DNA of 64,000 bases from SZUA-521 sp041738285 (GCA_041738285.1 JBGSQB010000065.1:1-64000); one strand, 5' to 3'; shown: positions 36,038 to 45,648, counted from the first letter of the stretch. Made by a program: numbers and translations. Notes: generated by a model from the letters alone, not told the origin.

Positions 36038-37504
36038 TCAGGCAACGAAGACCTGTGGTGTGAAGTGGCCATGAAACTGATGCGGCACATGATGTCGCAG
36101 CGGCAGCCGGCAGACGCGATCCGTCACATCTGCGGCACGATAGATCTGCAATTCACTGCGATGTGCAAAGGCGTCGTACACCACCTCGAGCACATAACCA
36201 TCATCTTCACCGCGCGCATCGTTCGCGGCGGCAAACATCGGCTCGGACCCGTAGTGGCCCTGCGGTAAGGTCACGAGCGACGCCTCACCATCGTATGCAA
36301 CTTTCTGAAACCCGTTGAAGAAGCTGTTCGCGCCATTGGCCACGCTGCAGGCGGTGTAGCACCACTGGTGTTTCTGCCCAGCGACGACCGGATTGAAGGT
36401 TGGAAACTCGCACTCGGTGTCGATCAACCGTTCCACACGCATACTGCCCGTGGTCATGTTGAGCGCGTAGCGATTGTAGAACCCACCACCGAACCGTCCG
36501 TTGGGATTGAACACGTCTTTGAGCGTCGCGTTGGCGTCGAAGTTGTCCTGGAACATGCCATCTACGACGATCTCATCTCCTTGCTCGAATGCATTGCCGA
36601 AATGAATGATCGCGCCGGGGTCTGTCTCGAACACCTTCACCACCTCGAGGGAATCGAGGTCCACCACCATCACCCGCATGTTGATCGACTCATCGAACGC
36701 GATGTTGTCGGAGATGCTGTGCTTGCCGAGCATGAAGCCCAGCATCCCGCCCATGACGATCGAGTTGATGAAGAAGATCGCGTACTTGTCGGTCAGCGCG
36801 AAATCATGACAGAAGGGAAAGCGGTCTAGCGGCAGTTGAGTCTTCTGCATGAGCGTACCGTTGGGCGCGATTCGATACACGTTGATGCAGGGTTTCGGTC
36901 CGGTCATGCCAAAGCCGGATACGCCTGCTCCGAAGTTGATGTACTGACCGGTCCTCGGGTGCACCTTGCCGTGGGCGCTGAACACATTGGTCCTGCTCAA
37001 ACCGCCTTCGTAGTCGAACTCACCGACCGTGTCGAGTGACCCGGGCTCGAGCCGCCACGGCCGGCCGCCTTCGTTCAGGGCCAACAGCTTGTCGCCGTGA
37101 TAGATGATGCTGGTATTGGCCGGGTTGGCCGGCATCTTCATGAAGTTTGCCCACATGCCACCCGGCAGCTGCGTGCCGAATCCCCGATAGAGTACTTTCT
37201 GCGCAGCGGTTTCCTCGACGTACTTCGGGGTCCTCACGTAGGCGTTCCTGAAATGCACGCGATCGCCAAGGAAGCTGAACTGACAGATCATGCCGTCGCC
37301 GTCGAACCAGTGCCCAAAGGGCTGTTCGCCGATGCGCTGGCGTCCGGGGCCATTGCGAAAGAATGTGCCGATCAGATTCGTTGGCAGGTTGCCGTCGATC
37401 TCATCGATCCAATAGCTGTGTTCGTCATCGAGGTTGGCAAGGCCACCGTGACAACTGGGCGCCTCGTTACTTCCCGCAAAGCGACCCGAAAGGACTGCGC
37501 TCAT
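36038..37504 (-). CDS. Carotenoid cleavage oxygenase family protein
   Basis: A 488-residue seven-bladed propeller oxygenase. The four iron-binding His residues are visible: H178 (FSAHGKVHP), H233 (FCHDF), H301 (IIHFGNAF) and H478 (FHGHF). N-terminal GNLPTNLIGTFFRNGPG and HWFDGDGM match the family that oxidatively cleaves carotenoids or stilbenes (lignostilbene dioxygenases). The ATG has GAGG upstream and a TATAGT box (37539-37534) suits a -10. It is divergent from the ABC permeases. Either apocarotenoid or stilbenoid cleavage is possible. Confidence 0.92.
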   Translation of the reverse strand: MSAVLSGRFAGSNEAPSCHGGLANLDDEHSYWIDEIDGNLPTNLIGTFFRNGPGRQRIGEQPFGHWFDGDGMICQFSFLGDRVHFRNAYVRTPKYVEETAAQKVLYRGFGTQLPGGMWANFMKMPANPANTSIIYHGDKLLALNEGGRPWRLEPGSLDTVGEFDYEGGLSRTNVFSAHGKVHPRTGQYINFGAGVSGFGMTGPKPCINVYRIAPNGTLMQKTQLPLDRFPFCHDFALTDKYAIFFINSIVMGGMLGFMLGKHSISDNIAFDESINMRVMVVDLDSLEVVKVFETDPGAIIHFGNAFEQGDEIVVDGMFQDNFDANATLKDVFNPNGRFGGGFYNRYALNMTTGSMRVERLIDTECEFPTFNPVVAGQKHQWCYTACSVANGANSFFNGFQKVAYDGEASLVTLPQGHYGSEPMFAAANDARGEDDGYVLEVVYDAFAHRSELQIYRAADVTDRVCRLPLRHHVPHQFHGHFTPQVFVA

Positions 37505-37600
37505 GGTTTCCTCGATTGCTGCTGTTGCATTCGACTATAGCCTATAGCCGAGACGCCACGCCTTCGCTATCGTCCCTACATCGACACTTCGAAGATCGGC

Positions 37601-38758
37601 GTGAAGTACCTTCCGCTCGTCTGGGCCGCCCTGCGTCGGCGACCAATCCGCACCGTGCTGACGGTGTTGTCGGTGATGGTGGCGTTTGTCCTGTTCGGCG
37701 TAATGCATGGCGTCGTCGCAGGTTTCGACAGCGCACTCGACAAGATGAGCGAAACCCGTCTGCGGGTGATGAGTCGCGCCAACGTACTCGAACCGCTGCC
37801 GCTGGCCCACAAGCACCGAATCGAACGCATCGATGGCGTACTGGCGGTGGCGTACGTCAGCATACTGATCGGCCACTATCAGGATCCCAAAAACGGAATC
37901 ACCGGCGCGGGTGTCTCCATGGAAGAGTTCCTCACCGTGTTTCCTGAAATCAGGATTCCAGCCGACCAGCGGGCGGCACTGCTCACCGCAAGAACCGGTG
38001 CGGTCGTAGGCAGCGAACTCGCCCAGCGTCACGCCTGGAAACTCGGTGACCGCGTCACCATGATTTCGCCGATGTGGACCCGCGCGGACGGCACCTCCAA
38101 CTGGGACTTCGACATTGCTGCCATCGCCAACGGCGAACCCGGCGACGAGCCGCAGTTCGCCAATGAGATTTATTTCCACTTCGACTACCTCGACCAGGCG
38201 CGGCTCGATGGTCGCGGTACGGTGCATCAGTTTGTCGTCAGCATCGATGACACAGCACGGGCAAACGCGATCATCGGCGCCATCGATGCCGAGTTCGCCA
38301 ATTCTTCCGACGAGACCACGACACTCAACGAAAAGGAATACCTGCGCTCGATGGTGCGCCAGGTCGGCAACGTCAGCTACCTGGTGTACGCAATACTCGG
38401 CGCAGTCATGTTCACGTTGATGTTTCTCACCGGCAATACGATGGTGCAATCAGTGCGTGAGCGAACCTCGGAACTTGCAGTGCTGAAGACGATCGGCTTT
38501 CCCGAGTTTTCACTACTCGCGCTGGTGGTGACTGAGTCGCTGTGCTTGTGCGTGACGGGTGCGGTCGCAGGCCTGCTCATCGCTGCCGTCGTGTTTCCGT
38601 CGGTGTTTGCAAGCTTCGGCATCAGTGGCATTCATCTGTCCACCGATGTGTACGTACATGGCATCGGTCTTGCCGCGGCGCTCGCATTGGTAGTGGCTTG
38701 CCTGCCGTCCTGGCAGACCCGACGTCTGTCGGTGGCGGCCGCGTTGGCGCGAGGCTGA
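37601..38758 (+). CDS. ABC transporter permease, FtsX/MacB type (first of pair)
   Basis: A 385-residue membrane protein with one N-terminal helix (about 18-40), a large periplasmic MacB_PCD domain (residues 40-255) and three C-terminal helices (VSYLVYAILGAVMFTLMFL onward), the FtsX layout. ERTSELAVLKTIGF is the conserved coupling segment. It starts with GTG and is 6 nt from its partner. Such permeases extract lipoproteins or export peptides using a LolD-like ATPase; no ATPase gene lies next to it. Confidence 0.88.
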   Translation: MKYLPLVWAALRRRPIRTVLTVLSVMVAFVLFGVMHGVVAGFDSALDKMSETRLRVMSRANVLEPLPLAHKHRIERIDGVLAVAYVSILIGHYQDPKNGITGAGVSMEEFLTVFPEIRIPADQRAALLTARTGAVVGSELAQRHAWKLGDRVTMISPMWTRADGTSNWDFDIAAIANGEPGDEPQFANEIYFHFDYLDQARLDGRGTVHQFVVSIDDTARANAIIGAIDAEFANSSDETTTLNEKEYLRSMVRQVGNVSYLVYAILGAVMFTLMFLTGNTMVQSVRERTSELAVLKTIGFPEFSLLALVVTESLCLCVTGAVAGLLIAAVVFPSVFASFGISGIHLSTDVYVHGIGLAAALALVVACLPSWQTRRLSVAAALARG

Positions 38759-38764
38759 GGTGCT

Positions 38765-39943
38765 GTGAACCCCATCAGGCAGATTGTCGCGATCACACTC
38801 ATGAACCTGCGCAGCATTCCCGGCAGGCTCGGTGCCTCTTTCGTCATTTGCATCGGCATCGCGGGTGTAGTTGCGGTACTCATCACGGTCCTTGCGATGG
38901 CTACCGGCCTTGAACGAACAGTGAGCAGCACCGGGCAGGCGGATCGGGCCATCGTTCTGCGCACCGGCGCTCAGGCGGAACCGCTCAGCACCCTGTCGAG
39001 AGAGGCAATGCTGGTCATCGAATCCGCCCCGGGCATTGCCCGCGACGAATTCGGGCCGGCAGTCGCTGCGGAGGTCGTCGTGTCGGTCAGCCTGCCGCGC
39101 GCAAGCGACGATCAGATGGCCGCAGTTGCGGTGCGTGGCATCACGCAGGCGAGCGTGCGTCTGCGACCCGAGGTGAGAATGGAATCAGGTCGCATGGCTA
39201 TCCCGGGACTGCGCGAAGTCGCAATCGGCCGCGCATTGGCCGCCGAATTGAGCAACGCTCGCCTGGGCGACGCCCTGAGTTTTCATGGTGGTCAGTGGCA
39301 CATCGTTGGTGTGTTCGTTAGCGGTGGCGACGCACACGAGTCGGAACTGTGGGTCGACGCCAACACGCTGATGTCAGCGGCAAATCGAACCGTGTTCAAC
39401 AGCGCCACCGTGCGCCTGAACGAGCCCGGCTCCCTCGACGCCCTGTCGAAGGCACTCGATGAGAACCCCCAGCTACGCGTGGAGGTGCAGCGCGAAAGCG
39501 ACTACTACCTCAATCAGTCGAAGGGCTCGGTGCAGATCATCGAGTTTGTCGCACAGGCGGTTGCGAGCATCATGGCGGTGGGCGCCCTGCTCGGCGCCCT
39601 CAACACGATGTACACCGCAGTCGCAACGCGCACCGTGGAGATCGCAACGCTGCGCGCAATCGGCTTCGGTGCCCTGCCCGTGGTGACTTCGGTGCTTGCC
39701 GAAGCGGTGATTCTGGCGCTCTGCGGCGCCGGCCTCGGCGCGTCCATCGCCTGGCTCCTGTTCAACGGCAATGCCTTTGCAACCGGCAGCGCACTGTCGC
39801 AGATCGCGTTGCGTCTGCACATCGGCGCTGATCTCGTCGTTATCGGTGTAGTCTGGGCGGTGGTGATCGGCGTCATCGGTGGTCTGCCACCGGCCATCCG
39901 AGCGGCACGCCAATCGATCGCCGAAGGCATTCGGGCTCAGTGA
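38765..39943 (+). CDS. ABC transporter permease, FtsX/MacB type (second of pair)
   Basis: A 392-residue paralogue of the preceding gene, with an N-terminal helix (FVICIGIAGVVAVLITVLAM), a periplasmic domain and three C-terminal helices; TRTVEIATLRAIGF is the coupling segment. It starts at GTG 38765. Together they should form a heterodimeric membrane channel. The missing ATPase may be encoded elsewhere. The next gene (GH3) begins 7 nt downstream, so all probably share one message. Confidence 0.88.
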   Translation: MNPIRQIVAITLMNLRSIPGRLGASFVICIGIAGVVAVLITVLAMATGLERTVSSTGQADRAIVLRTGAQAEPLSTLSREAMLVIESAPGIARDEFGPAVAAEVVVSVSLPRASDDQMAAVAVRGITQASVRLRPEVRMESGRMAIPGLREVAIGRALAAELSNARLGDALSFHGGQWHIVGVFVSGGDAHESELWVDANTLMSAANRTVFNSATVRLNEPGSLDALSKALDENPQLRVEVQRESDYYLNQSKGSVQIIEFVAQAVASIMAVGALLGALNTMYTAVATRTVEIATLRAIGFGALPVVTSVLAEAVILALCGAGLGASIAWLLFNGNAFATGSALSQIALRLHIGADLVVIGVVWAVVIGVIGGLPPAIRAARQSIAEGIRAQ

Positions 39944-39950
39944 GAGATAG

Positions 39951-42029
39951 ATGAAGACAGTACTAGCATTCGATGCTGCGGCAATCCACCGCGGCAACAA
40001 GGGCCTCGCCATCGATCATGCGCGCATTGCCAAACGGGCCGATGCCCTGGTCGATTCGATGACGCTTGCGCAGCAGTTCAACGAACTGCGCGGGTTGCAG
40101 CAGGGGCCCATCGATGGCCTCTACTATGCAGGCGGCGATGCAAGCCTCGGTCTACCGCCATACGCGATGGTGGATGGCCCGCGCGGCGCTCGCGCAGGCA
40201 AGGCCACTGCATTTCCGGTTGCGATTGCGCGCGCTGCTACGTTCAACGTTGAACTCGAACGTCGGGTCGGACTCGCTATCGGCCTCGAGGTCGCCGCGCG
40301 AGGTGGCAACGTGCTGCTCGCCCCTACGATCAATCTGTTGCGTCACCCGGGCTGGGGCCGCGCTCAAGAAACCTATTCCGAAGATCCTCACCACATGGGC
40401 GCAATGGCTGTTGCTTTCATCAGCGGCGCGCAGAACCATGTGCTGACGAGCCCCAAGCACTTTGCCCTCAACAACCTCGAGAACACGCGCTTCGATCTGA
40501 GCGCCGACGTCGACCCGCGCACGTTGCACGAGGTGTACCTGCCGCACTTCAAACGCTGTGTGCAGGAAGCGGCGGCCGCCTCGATCATGAGCGCCTACAA
40601 CAAGGTAAACGGCGTCTACTGTGGTGAGCACCCGCAGCTGCTGACCACGATCCTGCGCGAGGAGTGGGGCTTCAAGGGGTTCGTCGAGTCCGATTGGTTC
40701 CTTGGCACGCGCTCCACGGCGGACGCCATCAACGCCGGCATGGACATCGAAATGCCGGCGCCCTATCGCTTCACCGACGAGAAGCTCGTCGCCGGCATGA
40801 AGGAAGGTCTGATTTCCGCCGATCGGATTCGTCGCAACGCCTACAGCGCGGTGTACCAGAAGCTCGCCTGGGGCCTGGCAGATCACGCTCGACCGGATGC
40901 GAGTGTCGTCGAGTGCGATGCCCATGTGGCACTCGCAGCTGAAGTCGCCGAACAGTCCATCGTGCTGCTGAAGAACGAAGCCGATCTGTTGCCACTGAAT
41001 GACTCACCGGGCTTGCGCGTTGCGCTCATCGGCGACCTTGCGAACATCGCAAACCTTGGTGATCGCGGCAGCAGCTTCGTCTCATCGACCACAACGGTGT
41101 CGCCGCGCGCGGGCCTGGAGCAACACATCCGCCATGGCACACTCGAGTACTTTGCATCGGATGCTGATCTGTCGGACGTTGATGGGTTCGACGTCGCGAT
41201 CGTCGTCGCCGGGCTCACATACAAGGAGGAAGGTGAGTTCATTCCGACCGCCCAGCAGGTAGCCGAAGGCGGCGACCTCGCCCGCGGTGGTGACCGCGGC
41301 GACCTCGCGTTGCCGCAACACCAACTCGATCTGATCCGCCGCGTGAGTGTCAGAGCCAAGCGTACCGTTGTCGTACTGGAAGGCGGCAGCGCGATTCTCG
41401 TGGATGACTGGATCAACGATGTCGATGCACTCCTGATGGCGTGGTATCCGGGTCGCGAAGGCGGTCATGCCATCGCCCGCCTGCTGTTCGGCGCTGCCAA
41501 TCCTTCCGGACGCCTGCCCGTGAGCTTTCCGCGCACCATGAATCAACTGATGCCATGGAATATCGCGGCCCTCAACGTTCCCCACGATCTGCTGCACGGG
41601 TACCGCTATCTGGACCACCACGGACACGAGCCATCGTTTCCGTTTGGTTTCGGTTTGAGCTACACGCGGTTCGCCCTGACCGATGCGACTGTCGAACGCA
41701 GCAGCAATGGATTCCGCATTCACGTGACGGTTACCAACACCGGGGCACGTGAAGGCGCAACGGTGGTGCAACTCTTTGTTGCCTGCCTTCAATCGAAAGT
41801 GTTTCGCGTTCCCCAGGAGCTGAAGGGCTTCGGCCGCGTCTCGATCGCCGCCGGTGAACGAGTGCGGCTCGAGATCGACGTCGCCGATGACGATCTGCGC
41901 TACTACGACGCCACGCGGGGATGGCAGCTCGAGCCATGCGGCTACGAGTTTCGGCTCGGTTTGTCGTCGCGGGAACTCCACCATCGCATTGGCTGGAGGC
42001 TCAGCGGCACGACCTGGACACGCGCATGA
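39951..42029 (+). CDS. Glycoside hydrolase family 3 (beta-glucosidase-like)
   Basis: A 692-residue enzyme without a signal peptide. The N-terminal TIM barrel has LLAPTINLLRHPGWGRAQET, SPKHFALNN and the nucleophile Asp248 in GFVESDWF. The middle alpha/beta sandwich starts near SIVLLKNEADLLPL, and the C-terminus (EGATVVQLFVACLQSKVFRV) is a fibronectin-III-like domain. The ATG lies 7 nt after the permease. Members hydrolyse beta-glucosides; cytosolic location suggests uptake of a glycoside first. The aglycone could feed the catabolic enzymes around it (inference). The stop overlaps the next start by ATGA. Confidence 0.92.
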   Translation: MKTVLAFDAAAIHRGNKGLAIDHARIAKRADALVDSMTLAQQFNELRGLQQGPIDGLYYAGGDASLGLPPYAMVDGPRGARAGKATAFPVAIARAATFNVELERRVGLAIGLEVAARGGNVLLAPTINLLRHPGWGRAQETYSEDPHHMGAMAVAFISGAQNHVLTSPKHFALNNLENTRFDLSADVDPRTLHEVYLPHFKRCVQEAAAASIMSAYNKVNGVYCGEHPQLLTTILREEWGFKGFVESDWFLGTRSTADAINAGMDIEMPAPYRFTDEKLVAGMKEGLISADRIRRNAYSAVYQKLAWGLADHARPDASVVECDAHVALAAEVAEQSIVLLKNEADLLPLNDSPGLRVALIGDLANIANLGDRGSSFVSSTTTVSPRAGLEQHIRHGTLEYFASDADLSDVDGFDVAIVVAGLTYKEEGEFIPTAQQVAEGGDLARGGDRGDLALPQHQLDLIRRVSVRAKRTVVVLEGGSAILVDDWINDVDALLMAWYPGREGGHAIARLLFGAANPSGRLPVSFPRTMNQLMPWNIAALNVPHDLLHGYRYLDHHGHEPSFPFGFGLSYTRFALTDATVERSSNGFRIHVTVTNTGAREGATVVQLFVACLQSKVFRVPQELKGFGRVSIAAGERVRLEIDVADDDLRYYDATRGWQLEPCGYEFRLGLSSRELHHRIGWRLSGTTWTRA

Positions 42030-43210
42030 CCAGCATGGATTCGTTTCGTCACGACACCCGCGCGTGGCTCGCCGCCAACTGTCCGCCCGGCGCGCGCGGC
42101 GCGGGTCAAACGCCTTGGGGAAGTTCCAAGATTGCGCTCGATGAAGACACGCACCTGTGGCTCACACGGATGGCCGAGCGCGGCTGGACCGTGCCCACCT
42201 GGCCGCGGGAATACGGTGGTGCAGCGCTCGACCGTGCGCAGTACTCCGTGCTGATCGACGAACTCAAACGCATCGATGCGCGCACACCGCTCACCGGACG
42301 CGGCGTCAACTACATCGGGCCGACGATTCTCGAGCTCGGCAGCGAGGAGCAGAAGCGACGATGGCTGCCGGGCATCGCCCGCGGCGAAGGCGGCTGGGCG
42401 ATGGGGTATTCGGAACCGGGTGCGGGCTCGGATCTTGCGAGCCTCGCAACGAAAGCGGTCCTCACCGGCGATCACTATGTCATCAACGGTCGCAAAACCT
42501 GGACATCAGACGCGATGGACTGCGACTACATCTTCGTTCTGGCGCGCACCAATCCGCAGGCATCGAAACACGAAGGCATCAGCCTGCTCCTGGTCGACAT
42601 GAATCAACCCGGCGTAATCGTGCGTCCCATTCGACTGCTGTCCGGCGCATCTCCCTTCAACGAGACGCTGTTCGAGGACGCGTTTGCCCGTGCCGACGAC
42701 GTGATCGGCGGTGTCGACAACGGTTGGACCGTCGGTAAACGGCTGCTGCAGTTCGAACGCTCGACCCACGCGGGCATCAATATTTCGGGCTCACAGGGCG
42801 GGCGCGTGGCAGACAGCCAGATGCCCGCCTTGATCAAACGCTATACATCGACTCGGCAGGGTCGCATCGCCGATGCGGTATTACGCGAACGCCTCATCCG
42901 TTTCGAGCAGAACGGCCATGCCCAGCGGCTGACGCAGAAGCGCGCCATCGAAGAAATGCAGGCGCGCGCGCCGGGCTTCACTTCGTCAGCCGTGAAACTC
43001 AGTGGCGCGCTCCACACGCAGGAGGGTGACGAGTTGATGCTCGAAGCGATGGGCTTGCGCGGCATCGGCTGGGACGGCGCGGGGTTCGCACGCGACGAAG
43101 TCGGCGCCACCCGCACCTGGCTGCGGCAAAAGGCGCTCACCATTGCCGGCGGCACCAAGGAGATTCAGCTCAATATTATCGCCAAGCGGGTCTTGGGGCT
43201 GCCCGACTAA
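42026..43210 (+). CDS. Acyl-CoA dehydrogenase
   Basis: A 394-residue flavoenzyme highly similar in layout to the one at 13106-14284: VPTWPREYGGAALDRAQYSV, WAMGYSEPGAGSDLASLAT, INGRKTWTSDAMDCDYIF, and TIAGGTKEIQLNIIAKRVL. It begins at ATG 42026, overlapping the GH3 stop, so translation is coupled. The pairing with a glycosidase is unusual for a general fatty-acid enzyme and hints at a shared, perhaps glycosylated, substrate. A dispersed repeat follows its stop. Confidence 0.93.
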   Translation: MTSMDSFRHDTRAWLAANCPPGARGAGQTPWGSSKIALDEDTHLWLTRMAERGWTVPTWPREYGGAALDRAQYSVLIDELKRIDARTPLTGRGVNYIGPTILELGSEEQKRRWLPGIARGEGGWAMGYSEPGAGSDLASLATKAVLTGDHYVINGRKTWTSDAMDCDYIFVLARTNPQASKHEGISLLLVDMNQPGVIVRPIRLLSGASPFNETLFEDAFARADDVIGGVDNGWTVGKRLLQFERSTHAGINISGSQGGRVADSQMPALIKRYTSTRQGRIADAVLRERLIRFEQNGHAQRLTQKRAIEEMQARAPGFTSSAVKLSGALHTQEGDELMLEAMGLRGIGWDGAGFARDEVGATRTWLRQKALTIAGGTKEIQLNIIAKRVLGLPD

Positions 43211-43212
43211 GC

Positions 43213-43305
43213 ATAGGGAAATGGGGGACAGTTGACCTATATCGACTGCGCATTCGACTCGTCGCGCTTACACTTCGATATAGGTCAACTGTCCCCTATT
43301 TCTCT
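43213..43305. repeat. Dispersed palindromic repeat, copy 3
   Basis: Left arm 43219-43245 and right arm 43275-43301 are 27 bases each with one mismatch; spacer 29 bases. The core GGGGACAGTTGACCTAT is identical to the other copies. An outer ATAGGGAAAT/ATTTCTCTAT extends it. It fills the whole gap between the acyl-CoA dehydrogenase stop and the GST start at 43306. Confidence 0.85.
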
Positions 43306-43908
43306 ATGAAGATCTACCACGCCGCCATGACCCGCTCGATTCGCGTCATCTGGACTTGCGAAGAGCTGCAGTTGCCGTATGAGCGCGTCGACATCGACTT
43401 CTCGCCGCAGTTTCGAGCGACGCCCGAGTGGCGGCGGTTGAATCCCGTTGGCAAGGTACCGGTGCTGCAGGATGGGGATCTGACGATGTTCGAGTCCGGC
43501 GCGATGGTGCAGTACGTGCTCGACCGCTACGGCGCGGGCCGTCTGCAACCGCAGCGAGGTACGCCTGCACATGCGATCTATCTGCAGTGGTCATGGTTTG
43601 CGGAAGCGACCTTCGCGCGCCCGCTCGGCGAGGTCTTCAACCACCGCCGCGCATTTCCCGGACCCAGCGAAAAGGCGGACGTCGTCGCCGAGATGGTCGG
43701 CCGCGCACGCGCCTGCTGCATCGCGCTCGATGAGGCGGTGAACGGCAAGCAGTTCCTACTGGGTGATGCATTCAGCGCAGCCGACATCATGACTGGATAC
43801 TCGCTGTTTCTCGCAGAAAAAGTCGCGCCATTCGATGACCTTGCGCACCTGAACGTCTACTGGCAGCGCTTGACTGCTCGACCCGCCTACCGCACCGCAA
43901 TCGGCTGA
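43306..43908 (+). CDS. Glutathione S-transferase family protein
   Basis: A 200-residue protein with a thioredoxin-fold N-terminal half (KIYHAAMTRSIRVIWTCEEL; NPVGKVPVLQDGDLTMFESGAM, with the cis-Pro and the glutathione-contacting ES) and an all-helical C-terminal half ending FLLGDAFSAADIMTGYSLF. It conjugates or isomerises electrophiles with glutathione. The ATG directly follows repeat copy 3, so any native promoter has been displaced or is carried by the repeat. Convergent with selO. Confidence 0.9.
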   Translation: MKIYHAAMTRSIRVIWTCEELQLPYERVDIDFSPQFRATPEWRRLNPVGKVPVLQDGDLTMFESGAMVQYVLDRYGAGRLQPQRGTPAHAIYLQWSWFAEATFARPLGEVFNHRRAFPGPSEKADVVAEMVGRARACCIALDEAVNGKQFLLGDAFSAADIMTGYSLFLAEKVAPFDDLAHLNVYWQRLTARPAYRTAIG

Positions 43909-43917
43909 GCGTTCGTT

Positions 43918-45510
43918 CTACGAACTGCAGGACAACATCGAACATCCGACGCGATGGCGCGCCCACTCCGGACGCTTCTGCGCGAAGCGCGCTTTACCGG
44001 GTTGCTCGACGTAGGGATTGCGCAAGACCTCCATCAGTTCGTTGACTAGCGCGAAGTCGCCCTTGTGCGCATCGTCGATCGCAAGCTGGGCCAGGTAGTT
44101 GCGCAACACATACTTCGGATTTGCCGCAGCCATGGTCGAGCGCCGGTCGTGGCCATCACCGTCGCGCCTGAGTCGCGCGACATATCGGGCCAGCCAGGCC
44201 TCAAACCCCGCACGCACCTCATCGGTCAACTGCTCGTGCAGGTAGAACGCATCCACCACCGACTCGATGCGAGTTGCACTGTCATCGGCTGGATCGATCC
44301 GGCCAAGGCCTTGAAAAAACAACGTCATGTCGGTTTCTGCGGACTGCAGCATCGCGTCCATGTCTTCGACGAGCGCGGCATCATCCGCTTCGAAGCGCGC
44401 GAAGCCGAGCTTGCGGCGCAGCACCTCCTGCCACAGCGCAGCGTAGGTCTGCGTATATCTGACCAGCGCCGCTTCCAGCGACGGCGCCTCTTCGATCAGC
44501 GGGTAGATCGCATTTGCGAGCTGCAGCAGATTCCACTGAGCGACTGCCGGTTGCTGGCCATATCGGTAGCGCCGCTGGCCGGCATCGGTGGTGTTCGGCG
44601 TCCAGTTCGGATCGTAGTCTTCGAGCCAGCCATACGGGCCATAGTCGATCGTCAGGCCCAGCACCGACATGTTGTCGGTATTCATCACCCCGTGCACGAA
44701 ACCGACGCGCATCCACTCGGCAACCATGTGCGCTGTCGAGCTACACACCGCCTCGAACCAGGCCAGGTACCTCGCCTTGCCGTTGGATGCGTGCGCGCTG
44801 CGCAAGTCCGCAAAGTGCGCTTCGATGGTGAAGTCCAGTAGTTGACGCAGCAGGTCGGTTTCACCGCGCGCGGCGAGAATCTCGAAATGACCAAAGCGCG
44901 TGAACGATGGCGCAACCCGGCAGACCACTGCTCCTGGCTCTTCCGCCGGGTGACCGTCATAGAGCATGTCGCGCGTCACCATGTCTCCGGTCGTCACCAG
45001 GCTCAGCGCACGGGTCGTCGGCACGCCCAGATGATGCATGGCTTCGCTGCAGAGGAACTCGCGCAAGGACGATCGAAGCACCGCAAGCCCGTCCGCAGTG
45101 CGCGAATAGGGCGTGGGTCCTGCACCCTTCAACTGCACAGTCCAGTGTTCGCCCCGACGGTTACGCACTTCACCCAAGTTGATGGCTCGGCCATCGCCGA
45201 GCTGCCCCGCCCAATTGCCGAACTGATGGCCGCCATAGCAGGTCGCATGCGGCAGCATGCCGGGCAACAGACGATTGCCCGCCAGCACTTCGATCAGTGT
45301 CCGATCAGGCGATGGCGGCAGGTCGACCAGCGCGGCCACATCGGGGGCGTACGCCACCAGTTGGGGCGACCGCGCGGGCAGTGGGTCCACGCGTGAGTAG
45401 CACACACCCTGCACCTGCCGGCGGAAATTGCGTGGCTCGGGATCGGCTGGCAACGCGCGCACGAACCGGTTGTCGAAATGCGGGCGTGCAGAGATTGCGG
45501 AGTCGGTCAC
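43918..45510 (-). CDS. selO: Protein adenylyltransferase SelO (YdiU)
   Basis: A 530-residue pseudokinase-fold enzyme that transfers AMP from ATP onto Ser/Thr/Tyr residues of redox proteins. Recognisable segments are CYGGHQFGNWAGQLGDGRA, VQLKGAGPTPYSRTADGLAV, SSLREFLCSEAMHHLGVPTT, FVHGVMNTDNMSVLG and TIDYGPYGWLEDYDP. It ends in GCSMLSCSS; eukaryotic SelO has selenocysteine in this motif, here it is Cys. Starts at GTG 45510. Alone on the minus strand between GST and the bactofilin gene. Confidence 0.95.
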   Translation of the reverse strand: MTDSAISARPHFDNRFVRALPADPEPRNFRRQVQGVCYSRVDPLPARSPQLVAYAPDVAALVDLPPSPDRTLIEVLAGNRLLPGMLPHATCYGGHQFGNWAGQLGDGRAINLGEVRNRRGEHWTVQLKGAGPTPYSRTADGLAVLRSSLREFLCSEAMHHLGVPTTRALSLVTTGDMVTRDMLYDGHPAEEPGAVVCRVAPSFTRFGHFEILAARGETDLLRQLLDFTIEAHFADLRSAHASNGKARYLAWFEAVCSSTAHMVAEWMRVGFVHGVMNTDNMSVLGLTIDYGPYGWLEDYDPNWTPNTTDAGQRRYRYGQQPAVAQWNLLQLANAIYPLIEEAPSLEAALVRYTQTYAALWQEVLRRKLGFARFEADDAALVEDMDAMLQSAETDMTLFFQGLGRIDPADDSATRIESVVDAFYLHEQLTDEVRAGFEAWLARYVARLRRDGDGHDRRSTMAAANPKYVLRNYLAQLAIDDAHKGDFALVNELMEVLRNPYVEQPGKARFAQKRPEWARHRVGCSMLSCSS

Positions 45511-45648
45511 AGAATGGGGGTGTCCCTCGTGCTAGCGCCGATCTTCAGCGCCGGAAGCCACCATGTTACCGCGCTCCCGCCGCGGTCGCCGGGGCCGATT
45601 TTGGTAGTACACTGACTGCTCCTCACACGGACAGAAGAGGCTTTGACC

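Noticed and set aside
37535..37547. CTATAGCCTATAG repeat as an operator
   Set aside because: Probably just reflects a -10-like TATAGT in the carotenoid oxygenase promoter; too short to claim a regulator site.
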